DNA of 64,000 nt. Source: Limobrevibacterium gyesilva. GTDB lineage: Bacteria; Pseudomonadota; Alphaproteobacteria; Acetobacterales; Acetobacteraceae. Made by a program: the position numbers and the translations under genes. Shown here in pieces: positions 1 through 8,641 of the stretch. Every line of letters begins with the position of its first letter. The stretch's first letter is position 1. The stretch is from assembly GCF_025989185.1 (NCBI RefSeq), contig NZ_JAPDNT010000006.1, positions 62,001 to 126,000 of the forward strand, written 5' to 3'. Under the pieces are notes generated by a model. It was given only the letters and a program-made list of their open reading frames with translations. It was not told the DNA's origin and searched no databases.

Positions 1-196
1 GCGCCTCGAAGTAGTTCGACGAGGTGTAGGTCTGGTCCGACGTCACGCCGAGATCCAGCACCGTCTCGTCCGGAGCCGGCGCCAGCGTCTGCATGAACAG
101 GTCGAACATGCGTCCGCGCACCGCGGTCGCCACCCGCACCGACAGGGAATCGGGCGCGGCAAGATTGTACTGCGAATTCGGGGTCCGGGGGTTCAT
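1..196 (-). CDS. class I SAM-dependent methyltransferase, N-terminal part
   Basis: Only the first 65 residues are inside the window; the gene runs off the left edge. The ATG at 196 opens a frame beginning MNPRTPNSQYNL. Around residues 44-53 it carries the acidic-glycine stretch ETVLDLGVTSDQ, which looks like motif I of class I methyltransferases (the S-adenosylmethionine loop). The substrate cannot be read from this fragment. No clear Shine-Dalgarno sequence precedes the start. It is a leftward gene, like the DUF3108 gene 220 bases upstream. Family assignment rests on one motif, so it is moderate. Confidence 0.55.
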   Translation of the reverse strand, partial: MNPRTPNSQYNLAAPDSLSVRVATAVRGRMFDLFMQTLAPAPDETVLDLGVTSDQTYTSSNYFEA

Positions 197-417
197 CGGG
201 TCAACTCGCAGATGTCGCGCATTTTTCAATTGTGAACCGCGATCCCGACGGGCGCAAACCGACAGGCCATCCATGGCCGCACCCCGCACGCGCGCGCCAC
301 CCTCCACACGGGTTTCCCGGCCGCTTGAAGGCTATCATGGGTCTGCCTTCACGCTCCCTGATTCACCGGCGCAGGGCATAACACCTGCGTCGGCGCCGCG
401 CGATCAGGACCGGCGTG

Positions 418-1245
418 CTACCGCGCGGCGCCGGTTGCCGAAGCGGTGGCATGGCCGGGCCGGGCCTCGGTAAGATAGGCGGTGGCGTGACCGAAAAACC
501 GGGTCTCGAACACCACCCGCACGGGAAGCGCCGGCGCGCCGGGCACCACGCGCGCCAGCCAGGCGGTGCTGTAATGGATCTTGTGCAGTTCGGCCTCGTC
601 GGTGTCGTGCTGGAACCCGCCAATCTGCCGGCCCTCGATGTCGCAGCGCAGCGCCCGGCCGTGGAAGCTCGAGTGGTAATCCGCGCGCAGCTCCTCCTCG
701 CCCCCGGTCCGGGCGGTGATCTCGGAGGCGCGGCGCCCATCGAAGGTGGCGACTCGCCCGTCGCACCGCCCGGTGCTCGCCACCTGGCGCACCAGCAGCG
801 CCATCGCGCTCAGCGTATCGATCGTGTCGTGCTGCATGGCAGGCGGCACCGGATCGCGGTCCGCTTCCTGCGCCGGTTCCAACGCGCGGATCACGGGCTG
901 ATGCGCCTGGTAGTCGATCGTGGTGCGACGGGTATTGCCGCGCAGCACCCCCCAGCTGGCGAAGCGCAGCGGCTCCGGCCGCGAGTCGGCCCAGAACCCT
1001 TGCACGAAGCTGTTGATTTCGCTTCGGAACAGCGTTCCGAACAGGCCGGCGGTGCGATAGGACAGGTCGATCCGGTAGCCTGGCCCGCCCAGGTCCAGAT
1101 CGCTGTCGATGTTCAATACATTGAATCCGGCGGCATAGACCGCGAACGCCAGATGCGCGGGCGCCTGTTCCTCCGCGCCCGCCGGAGCCAGCGCCAGCGG
1201 GACAGCCATCAGCACAGCAAGCAGCAGGGCAGAGAGCCGCTTCAT
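418..1245 (-). CDS. DUF3108 domain-containing secreted protein
   Basis: A 275-residue protein with a cleavable-looking signal peptide (residues 1-24, hydrophobic core ALLLAVLMAVPLALAP). The mature part matches the DUF3108 pattern as I know it: an early AFAVYAAGFNVLNIDSDL segment, a YRTAGLFGTLFRSEINSF segment, and a late block on conversion to a final trait (RALRCDIEGRQIGGFQ). DUF3108 proteins are predicted periplasmic or outer-membrane-associated beta-rich proteins of unknown role. Length is normal. It stands alone, leftward, between the partial methyltransferase and tRNA-Val. No function is inferred. Confidence 0.75.
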   Translation of the reverse strand: MKRLSALLLAVLMAVPLALAPAGAEEQAPAHLAFAVYAAGFNVLNIDSDLDLGGPGYRIDLSYRTAGLFGTLFRSEINSFVQGFWADSRPEPLRFASWGVLRGNTRRTTIDYQAHQPVIRALEPAQEADRDPVPPAMQHDTIDTLSAMALLVRQVASTGRCDGRVATFDGRRASEITARTGGEEELRADYHSSFHGRALRCDIEGRQIGGFQHDTDEAELHKIHYSTAWLARVVPGAPALPVRVVFETRFFGHATAYLTEARPGHATASATGAAR

Positions 1246-1384
1246 GCCGCAAATGTCGCCCCGTTCGCGCGCAGATACAACGCCGGCGTGACGCCGCGCC
1301 GCCCACCTCGCGGTGCTGTGTGCCTGCCCGCGATCCCCGCTTGACAGCGCGGAGGCGCCCGACCTATCACCCGGCCTCCGGGAA

Positions 1385-1459
1385 GGGTGCGTAGCTCAGC
1401 GGGAGAGCATCGCCTTCACACGGCGGGGGTCACAGGTTCAATCCCTGTCGCACCCACCA
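1385..1459 (+). tRNA. tRNA-Val (CAC anticodon)
   Basis: A complete cloverleaf can be folded. Acceptor GGGTGCG pairs with CGCACCC. The D arm is GCTC/GAGC, the anticodon stem is TCGCC/GGCGG with loop TTCACAC, and the T stem is ACAGG/CCTGT with loop TTCAATC. Discriminator A and a genomically encoded CCA complete the 75-base gene. Its last 55 bases recur as a direct repeat at 3249-3303, see that entry. Confidence 0.95.
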
Positions 1460-1571
1460 TTCCCGGTTCCTGAAATTGTTCAATCATGTGCGATTCCGCG
1501 AGAATGAGGCGGTGGCCTCCTCGCCACGCGGGAAGCGGCGCGCGAGCACAGGCGCCGAGCTCCCCGCCCCT

Positions 1572-2429
1572 TCACTGCCTGGCCGGTGCGGTGGCGCTCG
1601 CGGGCATCGGCATGTTCTGCATGTCCATCGGCGCAGCCACGGCAGTCGCTGCCGTGCCGTCAGTCGCCATGAAGGTGGGCAGGGCCTGCGGTGCGGCCAG
1701 CACGACCGCGCCATAGCCCACGAGAGCGGCGGCCGTGACACGCGCCACCCGGCGCCTCCAGGGCAGCGTCTTCTCGGCGAAAATGACGAGCGTGATCACC
1801 GCCATGGCGACGACATTCATGATGCCGAGCGGGAACAGGATGACGAACAGCAGCCAGCAGCAGCCGAGGCAATAGGCGCCGTGGAGCACGCCCATGCGCA
1901 GTGCGCCCGCCACTCCGTCGCGCCACGAGGTCATGATGAAGCCGATCGGCGTGCGGCACTTCGACAGGCACAGGTCCTTGAACGGCGTGACCTGGTAGAG
2001 GCCTGCCGCGACGAGGACCGCCCCGCCGATCCGGGCGGCGGCAGCGGGCGACAGCGCGACGCGTGCGGCAACGGCCTCGGCGGCGAGGGCGCCGGCATAG
2101 GCGGCAACACCCGACAGCGTCCACACCAGCAGGTAGGCGGCCACGAACACCCAGGTTGCAACGAAAGCTTCGCCGCGCTGCCGCCTGCTCGCCTGCACCT
2201 TGTGGAAGGTGAGGATCATGGGCGCGGCGGTCGGAAACATCATCGCCACCATCATGACCACCCAGATCGCGAGGAAAAGCGGGGCACGTAAGCCCATGGT
2301 TGGCGATGTCATCGCCATGTCCATGCCTTGCCATGCGAGCAGCACCCAGGCGGCAGCGGCCAGCGCCAGCAGCAGACCAAGGATGACGTTGCGTTGCACC
2401 AGGAGCCGATCGGTCTGGGCGCGTTCCAT
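1572..2429 (-). CDS. DUF2182 polytopic membrane protein
   Basis: A 285-residue membrane protein with about six to seven hydrophobic segments. It has the features I associate with DUF2182 (predicted metal-binding membrane protein): a methionine-rich segment IWVVMMVAMMFPTAAPMIL near residue 55, a TPFKDLCLSKCRTP motif near 155, and GAYCLGCCW near 185. The C-terminal tail is methionine-rich (MDMQNMPMPA), reminiscent of copper-handling proteins, but no function is proven. It lies 75 bases downstream of the DUF1326 gene on the same strand. Those two families commonly co-occur, so an operon is likely. Both sit between tRNA-Val and its partial copy. Confidence 0.8.
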   Translation of the reverse strand: MERAQTDRLLVQRNVILGLLLALAAAAWVLLAWQGMDMAMTSPTMGLRAPLFLAIWVVMMVAMMFPTAAPMILTFHKVQASRRQRGEAFVATWVFVAAYLLVWTLSGVAAYAGALAAEAVAARVALSPAAAARIGGAVLVAAGLYQVTPFKDLCLSKCRTPIGFIMTSWRDGVAGALRMGVLHGAYCLGCCWLLFVILFPLGIMNVVAMAVITLVIFAEKTLPWRRRVARVTAAALVGYGAVVLAAPQALPTFMATDGTAATAVAAPMDMQNMPMPASATAPARQ

Positions 2430-2504
2430 GACAGCTTGTCCCCATGGCGGCCGTCCGGCGCCACGGCGAGGGTCGGGAAGCGGCGAGCGGAGGCCAGCGC
2501 GCTG

Positions 2505-3131
2505 CTAGTTCGACCAGTTGATCGGTGCGTAGTGGCCGTTCCTGCCGGAATTGTCCCACCGCATGCCGTGGTCAGCAAAGGTGCTGTCCTTGCCGCCAAC
2601 GCCGAACGCCATCTTGTCCGGCGCGACCGGATGGCCCATCGCGCCCCAAATCTCCCCGCTCGGGTGCAGGCTCGGCAACGGCGCCACTGCCATATGCATG
2701 ATGCCGGGAATTTCCGCCGAACGGGTGTTGCCATCGATGGCGTATTTGATTGCCACCTTCTTCGCGCCGAGATGCTTGCCGACCAGCGGCGCGAAGGCCG
2801 CCATCGGGCCGCCCTCGGCACCGCCGAAAATGGCGCCAAGCGCCGCGGTCTGCTTGTCGTCGGCGCGCTCGTCGATATAGGCGGCAAGCGTCCAGTTGCC
2901 GTCCCCCATGGGTCCCGGCGTATGGGCGACCACGGCGACATTCAGCCCGTCGAGCGGGATCTGGTCGTAGTTCCCCTTGTCGATGTGGAAGACCAGAGCC
3001 ACGTCGCACACGCCCTGACTCGGCCGCGCGGTCAACGGCGCAGCGGGCGACACGAGGCATGGGCACACCACGTCGCAGTTGCAGTTCTCGAAATAATCGC
3101 CGGAGAAACGCCATTTGGCTTGTGCGGCCAT
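2505..3131 (-). CDS. DUF1326 domain-containing protein
   Basis: A 208-residue soluble protein. It opens with a cysteine cluster (ENCNCDVVCPC at residues 15-25), then two blocks typical of DUF1326: VALVFHIDKGNYDQIPLDGLNV and a later PGIMHMAVAPLPSLHPS. No signal peptide. Metal binding through the cysteine cluster is an inference. It is the first gene of a probable two-gene operon with the DUF2182 membrane protein. The function of this pair is unknown. It lies inside the segment bounded by the tRNA-Val direct repeat, so it may have been acquired. Confidence 0.78.
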   Translation of the reverse strand: MAAQAKWRFSGDYFENCNCDVVCPCLVSPAAPLTARPSQGVCDVALVFHIDKGNYDQIPLDGLNVAVVAHTPGPMGDGNWTLAAYIDERADDKQTAALGAIFGGAEGGPMAAFAPLVGKHLGAKKVAIKYAIDGNTRSAEIPGIMHMAVAPLPSLHPSGEIWGAMGHPVAPDKMAFGVGGKDSTFADHGMRWDNSGRNGHYAPINWSN

Positions 3132-3248
3132 TTTTCCCCCTCCCGACGATGGAAGAGGCGCCAGCCTAGCCAGGTTCCTTATCAGCCACCAACGCTCTGT
3201 CGATCCGTATCAGGGCGGCGTCATAAAATTTTCGACAAGCCATACGCT

Positions 3249-3303
3249 GAGCATCGCCTCCACACGGCGGCGGTCACAGGTTCAATCCCTGTCGCACCCG
3301 CCA
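3249..3303 (+). repeat. tRNA-Val 3' remnant (putative attachment-site repeat)
   Basis: These 55 bases align without gaps to 1405-1459 of the intact tRNA-Val with 3 mismatches (1416/3260, 1427/3271, 1456/3300). They cover the end of the D arm, the whole anticodon arm, variable loop, T arm, 3' acceptor strand and CCA. The 5' acceptor strand and the D stem start are absent, so this is not a functional tRNA. A direct repeat of a tRNA 3' part is the classical product of integration at a tRNA gene. Confidence 0.85.
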
Positions 3304-3339
3304 GTCTCGGATGCCGATGCCGCCACGACCCATGGCCAT

Positions 3340-3373
3340 GCCCGCCAACCGGCTCGCGCGCCGGTTGGCGGGC
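3340..3373 (-). terminator. stem-loop, probable terminator of the M20 peptidase gene
   Basis: Perfect 13-base-pair stem (GCCCGCCAACCGG with CCGGTTGGCGGGC) and an 8-base loop, starting 9 bases beyond the leftward gene's stop codon. There is no U tract, so it may need Rho or act as an RNA end stabiliser. Confidence 0.55.
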
Positions 3374-3381
3374 GCGCCGGT

Positions 3382-4785
3382 TCAGCGCGGGCCGACTGCG
3401 GGCGTTCCGGCCTCGCCCAAATCCCACCAGATGCCGGCATAGGCGGCCATGCCCTGGCGCGCCGGGGCGATCAGGAAGTGCTCGTTCGGCCCGTGCTGCT
3501 TGCAGCCGTTGTAGCTGTGCGGAATCCACACCAGCGGCACATGCAGATGGTCGACGAACACGTCGCCGGGCAGGCCGCCGCCGCTGTTCGGGATCACCTG
3601 CACCCGGCGGCCCAGCGACCTCTCCATGCTGTCCACCGTCCAGCGCACCCAGGGATCGTCGGGATTGGTGCGGCTCGCCGGCATGCGGATGCCCGCGCGC
3701 TCGATCTTCACCTCGGGGAAGCCGTTCGCGTCCAGATGCCGGCGCAGCGCGGCCTCGAACGTCGTGGGGTCGCTGTCCACGGTGTAGCGGATCTGGCAAT
3801 GCGCCCGGGCATTCGGCGCCACCGCATTCACCGGATTCTCCGGCCGGCCGGACACCATGGCCAGCACGATGAAGCTGTTCCAGCCGAACACCTTCTCCGC
3901 CGCGGTGAAGCCGGGCTCGCCCCAGCCGGGGTCGATCGTCGCCGACGCCTCGCTGTGCAGCTCGCAGCCTGCCAGGGCGGCGCGCACCGCGGCGGGCATG
4001 CCGTTGCGGGGCAGCCAGTCGCGCACCAGGATCTTGCCGTTGCGGTCGCAGATCGCGCCGATGGCATGCGACAGCACGATTGCCGGATCAGTGGTCATGC
4101 CGCCCCAGTTGCCGGAATGCACGCCGCCCGGGCGGACATCCAGCACCAGGTCGAAATGGAACGTGCCGCGCGTGCCCGTGGACACCGTGGGCGTGTCGGC
4201 GGCCACGCGCGGGCCGTCGCTCGCGATCAGCACGTCGGCCTTCAGCGCCTCGGCATTGGCGGCCACGAACGCGCGCAGGCCCAGCGAGCCGCGCTCCTCA
4301 CTGGTCTCCAGCACCAGCTTCACGTTGAAGCCGAGCTTGCCGCCCCGCTCGGCCAGCACCTGCTCCAGCGCGGTCAGGTTCAGCGCGTGCTGGCCCTTGT
4401 TGTCGGCGGTGCCGCGGCCGTACCAGCGGTCTCCGGCCTCGGTCAGCGTCCAGGGCTTCAGGCCCTCGTCCCACTGGTCCTCCAGCCCGCGCACCGTGTC
4501 GCCATGACCGTAAGTGAGCACGGTGGGACGTGACGGATCTTCGATCCGCTCGGCGGTCAGGATAGGGCCGAAGCCGGGCTGCGGGTTCGGATGCACGGCC
4601 ACCGTGAAGCCCAGCCGTTCGATCCAGGGCCGGATGCCCGCTTCCAGGTAGCGCTTCACGTCGGCCTCGTGGCCGGGATCCTGGGACGTGCTCGGGATCG
4701 CCACCAGCCCGGCAAGCCGGTCGCGGAACTTGCCCTCGTCGAAGAAAGTCAACGCGCGCGCGATCGCGCCTTCCCGTGTGCTCAT
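3382..4785 (-). CDS. M20 family metallopeptidase (dipeptidase/deacylase type)
   Basis: A 467-residue cytoplasmic zinc hydrolase. Family motifs are visible in order: TYGHGDTVRG near residue 88 (first zinc ligands), GRGTADNKGQHALN near 122 (bridging aspartate), ETSEERGSLGL near 160 (catalytic and zinc glutamates), a dimerisation insert with GGVHSGNWGG, and a late HGPNEHF zinc histidine. M20 enzymes cleave dipeptides or N-acyl amino acids; the exact substrate is not readable. A longer frame reaches 4869, but the ATG at 4785 is preceded by a strong GGAGGACCTG ribosome site, so that start is preferred. The two peptide-type binding proteins next door are transcribed the other way. Confidence 0.85.
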   Translation of the reverse strand: MSTREGAIARALTFFDEGKFRDRLAGLVAIPSTSQDPGHEADVKRYLEAGIRPWIERLGFTVAVHPNPQPGFGPILTAERIEDPSRPTVLTYGHGDTVRGLEDQWDEGLKPWTLTEAGDRWYGRGTADNKGQHALNLTALEQVLAERGGKLGFNVKLVLETSEERGSLGLRAFVAANAEALKADVLIASDGPRVAADTPTVSTGTRGTFHFDLVLDVRPGGVHSGNWGGMTTDPAIVLSHAIGAICDRNGKILVRDWLPRNGMPAAVRAALAGCELHSEASATIDPGWGEPGFTAAEKVFGWNSFIVLAMVSGRPENPVNAVAPNARAHCQIRYTVDSDPTTFEAALRRHLDANGFPEVKIERAGIRMPASRTNPDDPWVRWTVDSMERSLGRRVQVIPNSGGGLPGDVFVDHLHVPLVWIPHSYNGCKQHGPNEHFLIAPARQGMAAYAGIWWDLGEAGTPAVGPR

Positions 4786-5078
4786 CAGGTCCTCCGTGTG
4801 TGCGCGCAGGCTGCCAGCGGACGCGCCATCGGTCCAGACGGCCAAGGGGCGATGTCTTGCCCTGCGCACTGGCAGGCGGCACGATCGGCATCGCCGCGAT
4901 TGATGCGATGATGGAACCGACGGACGGCAACGGTCTCATCGAGGTCGAAATCATGCCCGCCACGGACTGGTGGACGTGTGATCCGGACACGGTGCCGCGC
5001 ACGGTGAAGGACCGCCTCGCGACCTGCGTCCGACTCTGCTAGCCTGCTCACAAAGACAAATATCGGGAGAACTGCCAA

Positions 5079-6653
5079 ATGCATCGCCGGACCCTGCTCA
5101 AAGGCGCCGCCGCCTCGCTCCTCGCCGCGCCCGCCATCGCCCAGCCGGCGAAGACCGCCACGCTGCGTTTCGTGCCGCAGGCCAACCTGACGCTGCTGGA
5201 CCCGATCTTCACCACCGCCACCGTCACCAGCAACCACAGCTATTATGTCTTCGACACGCTCTATTCCACCGCCGCCGACGGCAAGCCGAAGCCGCAGATG
5301 GCCGAGGGGCACGAGGTCTCCGACAACGGCCGCGTCTGGCGCATCCGCCTGCGCGACGGCCTGAAGTTCCACGACGGCACGCCGGTGCGCGCCATCGACT
5401 GCGCCGCCAGCCTGGAGCGCTGGTCCAAGCGCGAGCCCTTCGGCCAAGTGCTGGCGAAAGTGGTGGAGAAATGGGGCGCCGTTGACGACCGCACCATCGA
5501 GATCCGCCTGACCAAGCCGTTCCCGCTGCTGCTGGAAGCCATCGGCAAGCCCGACGCGTCGGTCGCCTTCATCATGCCCGAGCGTCTCGCCCGCACCGAC
5601 GCGAGCAAGCAGATCACCGAGATGGTGGGCTCCGGGCCCTATCGGTTCATCGCCAGCGAGTACAACACGGGCAGCTCCGCCGCCTACGAGAAGTTCGACG
5701 GCTACGTGCCCCGCAGCGAAAAGCCGGACTGGGCGACCGGCGGCAAGGTGGCCTATTTCCCGCGCATCGAATGGAAGATCATCGGCGACCCCGCCACCGC
5801 CGGCGCCGCGCTGCAGAACGGCGAGATCGACTGGTGGGAGCAGCCGCTCAGCGACCTGCTGCCGACGCTGGCCAAGGACAAGAACATCGCCCTGCAGATC
5901 GACAATCCGCAGGGCCGCGAATCGCTGATGCGGCTGAACCACCTGCAGGCGCCGTTCAACGACGTGCGCATCCGGCGCGCCGTGCTGATGGCGGTGAACC
6001 AGGAAGACTACATGCGCGCCACCTTCGGCGACGACACGTCGCTGTGGAGCATCTGCCACAGCCAGTTCCCGTGCGGCACGCCGTATGAGACGCAGGACAA
6101 CGGCAAATGGATGAAGAGCGACCTGAACGCCGCCCGCGCCGCGCTGAAGGAGGCCGGCTACAACGGCCAGAAGGTGGTGATCATCAATCCCACCGACTTC
6201 CCTGCCATCCACCCGCTCGGGCTGGTAACAGCGGACACGCTGAAGAAGATCGGCATGAACGTCGACCTGCAGGAAACCGACTGGGGCACGGTGGTGCAGC
6301 GCCGCTCCAGCCGCGAGGCAGTGGAGAAAGGCGGCTGGAGCATCTTCCACACCTTCGGCTCGTCGGCCGCCTATTCCACGCCGGCCACGTCGGCCCTGGT
6401 GCGCGGCCAGGGCAAGGATGGCTGGTTCGGCTGGTGGGACAGCCCGAAGGCCGAGCAGCTCACCCAGGAATGGCTCGACGCGCCGGATACGGCATCGCAG
6501 AAGCGCGTCGCCTCCGAGCTCGCCAACCTCGCGATGAGCGAGGTCGCGACCATTCCGCTGGGCCAGTGGTACGGCAAGACCGCTTTCCGCCGCAGCATCA
6601 CCGGCGTGCTGCAAGGCGTCTCGCCCTATCCCTGGAACGTCCGCCCAGCCTGA
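5079..6653 (+). CDS. ABC transporter substrate-binding protein, family 5 (peptide/opine type), copy A
   Basis: A 524-residue periplasmic binding protein of the DppA/OppA class. It opens with a twin-arginine signal (RRTLLKGAAASLLAAPAIAQ). The mature chain has standard blocks: FVPQANLTLLDPIF, MAEGHEVSDNGRVWRIRLRDGLKFHDGTPV (family 5 signature), AFIMPERLA and PYPWNVRPA at the C terminus. It presumably delivers a peptide-like ligand to a permease, but no permease or ATPase gene is adjacent. The next gene, 11 bases downstream, is a close paralogue, so the pair is probably one transcript from a tandem duplication. Confidence 0.88.
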   Translation: MHRRTLLKGAAASLLAAPAIAQPAKTATLRFVPQANLTLLDPIFTTATVTSNHSYYVFDTLYSTAADGKPKPQMAEGHEVSDNGRVWRIRLRDGLKFHDGTPVRAIDCAASLERWSKREPFGQVLAKVVEKWGAVDDRTIEIRLTKPFPLLLEAIGKPDASVAFIMPERLARTDASKQITEMVGSGPYRFIASEYNTGSSAAYEKFDGYVPRSEKPDWATGGKVAYFPRIEWKIIGDPATAGAALQNGEIDWWEQPLSDLLPTLAKDKNIALQIDNPQGRESLMRLNHLQAPFNDVRIRRAVLMAVNQEDYMRATFGDDTSLWSICHSQFPCGTPYETQDNGKWMKSDLNAARAALKEAGYNGQKVVIINPTDFPAIHPLGLVTADTLKKIGMNVDLQETDWGTVVQRRSSREAVEKGGWSIFHTFGSSAAYSTPATSALVRGQGKDGWFGWWDSPKAEQLTQEWLDAPDTASQKRVASELANLAMSEVATIPLGQWYGKTAFRRSITGVLQGVSPYPWNVRPA

Positions 6654-6664
6654 CGGAGCCGTTG

Positions 6665-8251
6665 ATGTATCGCCGCAATTTCCTGAAAGGCGCCGCCGCT
6701 CTGGCGGCGCCGACGGCACTCGCAACGCCGTCGATCGCGCAACCCGCAAAGACCGCCACGCTGCGCTTCGTGCCGCAGGCGAACCTCAGTGTGCTCGACC
6801 CGATCTGGACCACCGCCACGGTCACCAACGAGCACGGCTATTACGTGTTCGACACGCTCTATTCCACCGACAGCAGGATGCGCCCACAGCCGCAGATGGC
6901 CGAAGGGCACGAGGTTTCCGGCAACGGCCGCCTCTGGCGCATCCGCCTTCGCGAAGGCCTGAAGTTCCACGACGGCACCCCGGTGCGGGCCATCGACTGC
7001 GTGGCCAGCCTGCAGCGCTGGGCCAGGCGCGAGTCCTTCGGTCAGCTCCTGGCCAAGGTGGTCGATCGCTGGGCCGCACCCGACGACCGGACTATCGAGA
7101 TCCACCTCACCCGCCCGTTCCCGCTGCTGCTGGACGCGATCGGCAAGGCCGACTCCTCGGTTGCCTTCATCATGCCCGAGCGGCTGGCCCTTACCGATGC
7201 CAACACCGCGATCAAGGAGATGGTCGGTTCCGGCCCGTACCGCTTCATCGCCAGCGAATTCAATTCCGGCAGCCGCGTCATCTACGAGAAGTTCGACGGC
7301 TACGTGCCCCGCAGCGAGAAGCCGGACTGGGCCACCGGCGCCAAGATCGCCTATTTCCCGCGCGTCGAATGGACCATGATCCCCGATCCCGCCACCGCCG
7401 CCGCGGCGCTGCAGAACGGCGAGATCGACTGGTGGGAGCGCCCGCTCAGCGACCTGCAGCCGGCGCTGCTGAAGAACCCCAACGTTGCCGGCCAGGTCGC
7501 CGACCCCGGCGGCCGGCTCGCATTGATGCGGCTGAACCATCTGCAGCCGCCGTTCAACGACGTGCGCCTGCGCCGCGCGGTGCGCCTCGCGGTCATCCAG
7601 GAAGACTACATGCGCGCCGCCCGCGGCGACGACACTTCGCTGTGGACCACCTGCCGCAGCCTGTATCCGAAAGACACGCCGTACTACCGCGACGCCGGCC
7701 CGGCCATGATGCCCGGCAACCTGGATGCCGCGCGGGCGGCGCTGAAGGAAGCGGGCTATGCCGGCCAGAAAGTGGTGATCATCAATCCCACGGATTTCCC
7801 CGATATCGGCCCGCTCGGCCAGGTGACGGCGGACGCGCTGAAGCGGATCGGCATGAATGTCGACCTGCAGGAGAGCGACTGGGGCACGGTGGTGCAACGC
7901 CGCGCCAGCCGCGAGCCGGTGGAGAAAGGCGGCTGGAGCATCTTCCACACCACCGGCTCGGCCATGAGCTATGCCAGCCCGGCGGTCTCGCCGCTGGTGC
8001 GGGGCCAGGGCGCGGCCGGCTGGTTCGGCTGGTGGACCAGCGCCAAGGCCGAGGAGATGACGCAGGAATGGCTGGAGGCGCCGGACGACGCCACCCAGGC
8101 CCGCGTCGCCGATGCCATCGGCGCCCTGGCCATGGACGAGGTGGCGACCATACCGCTCGGCCAATTCTACATCCGCACGCTGTTCCGCCGCAGCATCACC
8201 GGCGTGCTGCAGGGGGTCTCGGCCTATCCCTGGAATGTGCGCCCGGCCTGA
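6665..8251 (+). CDS. ABC transporter substrate-binding protein, family 5, copy B
   Basis: A 528-residue paralogue of the preceding gene, very similar along its whole length. It has a Tat-type signal peptide (RRNFLKGAAALAAPTALATPSIAQ), the family 5 signature GRLWRIRLREGLKFHDGTPV, and the same C-terminal PWNVRPA. The ATG at 6665 is chosen because the signal peptide begins there; the open frame extends much further upstream through the previous gene. As with copy A, no cognate permease is in the window. It may have diverged in ligand specificity. Confidence 0.88.
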   Translation: MYRRNFLKGAAALAAPTALATPSIAQPAKTATLRFVPQANLSVLDPIWTTATVTNEHGYYVFDTLYSTDSRMRPQPQMAEGHEVSGNGRLWRIRLREGLKFHDGTPVRAIDCVASLQRWARRESFGQLLAKVVDRWAAPDDRTIEIHLTRPFPLLLDAIGKADSSVAFIMPERLALTDANTAIKEMVGSGPYRFIASEFNSGSRVIYEKFDGYVPRSEKPDWATGAKIAYFPRVEWTMIPDPATAAAALQNGEIDWWERPLSDLQPALLKNPNVAGQVADPGGRLALMRLNHLQPPFNDVRLRRAVRLAVIQEDYMRAARGDDTSLWTTCRSLYPKDTPYYRDAGPAMMPGNLDAARAALKEAGYAGQKVVIINPTDFPDIGPLGQVTADALKRIGMNVDLQESDWGTVVQRRASREPVEKGGWSIFHTTGSAMSYASPAVSPLVRGQGAAGWFGWWTSAKAEEMTQEWLEAPDDATQARVADAIGALAMDEVATIPLGQFYIRTLFRRSITGVLQGVSAYPWNVRPA

Positions 8252-8308
8252 TGCGTCCCCTCACCCGCCGCATCGGCGAACGCCTGGTGCAGCGGCGCTT
8301 ATTCGCGC

Positions 8309-8530
8309 TCAGGCTGGATCCGTGGATATGACAGGCTCCTGTGCCGCTTCATCACGCGCCGCCGTGCCCACCCCGGGCGCCGGCGGCACCGCCTCGAGGT
8401 CGAGCCGGCGCATCTCCGCGTAGATCGCCGCAGATCTCTCACGCTGGCTCAGCGCCCACCACGCGCGCTCACCATATTTCTGCAGCGCGAGCGCGGCAGC
8501 ATCCTCGAAAGACACCGGCATCAGAAACAT
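8309..8530 (-). CDS. small hypothetical protein
   Basis: A 73-residue frame, MFLMPVSFEDAAALALQKYG onward, followed by a helical segment rich in charged residues (ALSQRERSAAIYAEMRRLDLEAV) and a disordered acidic tail. I do not recognise a family. The ordered, non-repetitive composition and the isolated position between copy B and nagB support a real gene. No good ribosome site is visible, and the in-frame ATG at 8521 is an alternative start. Confidence 0.45.
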   Translation of the reverse strand: MFLMPVSFEDAAALALQKYGERAWWALSQRERSAAIYAEMRRLDLEAVPPAPGVGTAARDEAAQEPVISTDPA

Positions 8531-8641
8531 CTCGTCAACATCGGAGCGGTGGCGGCTGGCAGCTTCTCCGTCAGAACCACCCGGCCCGCCGCGCCTCCGA
8601 CACCTGCACCGCGGTCGTCGAGGTGGGCCACCGATATTATA

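Noticed and set aside
3249-3303. A second functional tRNA-Val
   Set aside because: The 5' acceptor strand and D stem start are missing; upstream sequence cannot pair with CGCACCC.
4785-6749. Very long open frame on the minus strand opposite the first binding protein
   Set aside because: It is a shadow of a GC-rich gene: arginine/alanine/glycine-rich, no motif, and antisense to a clear family 5 protein. The same applies to the long plus-strand frames over the PrpB/antiporter genes (21878-23770) and the ATPase/NHL genes (56437-59034).
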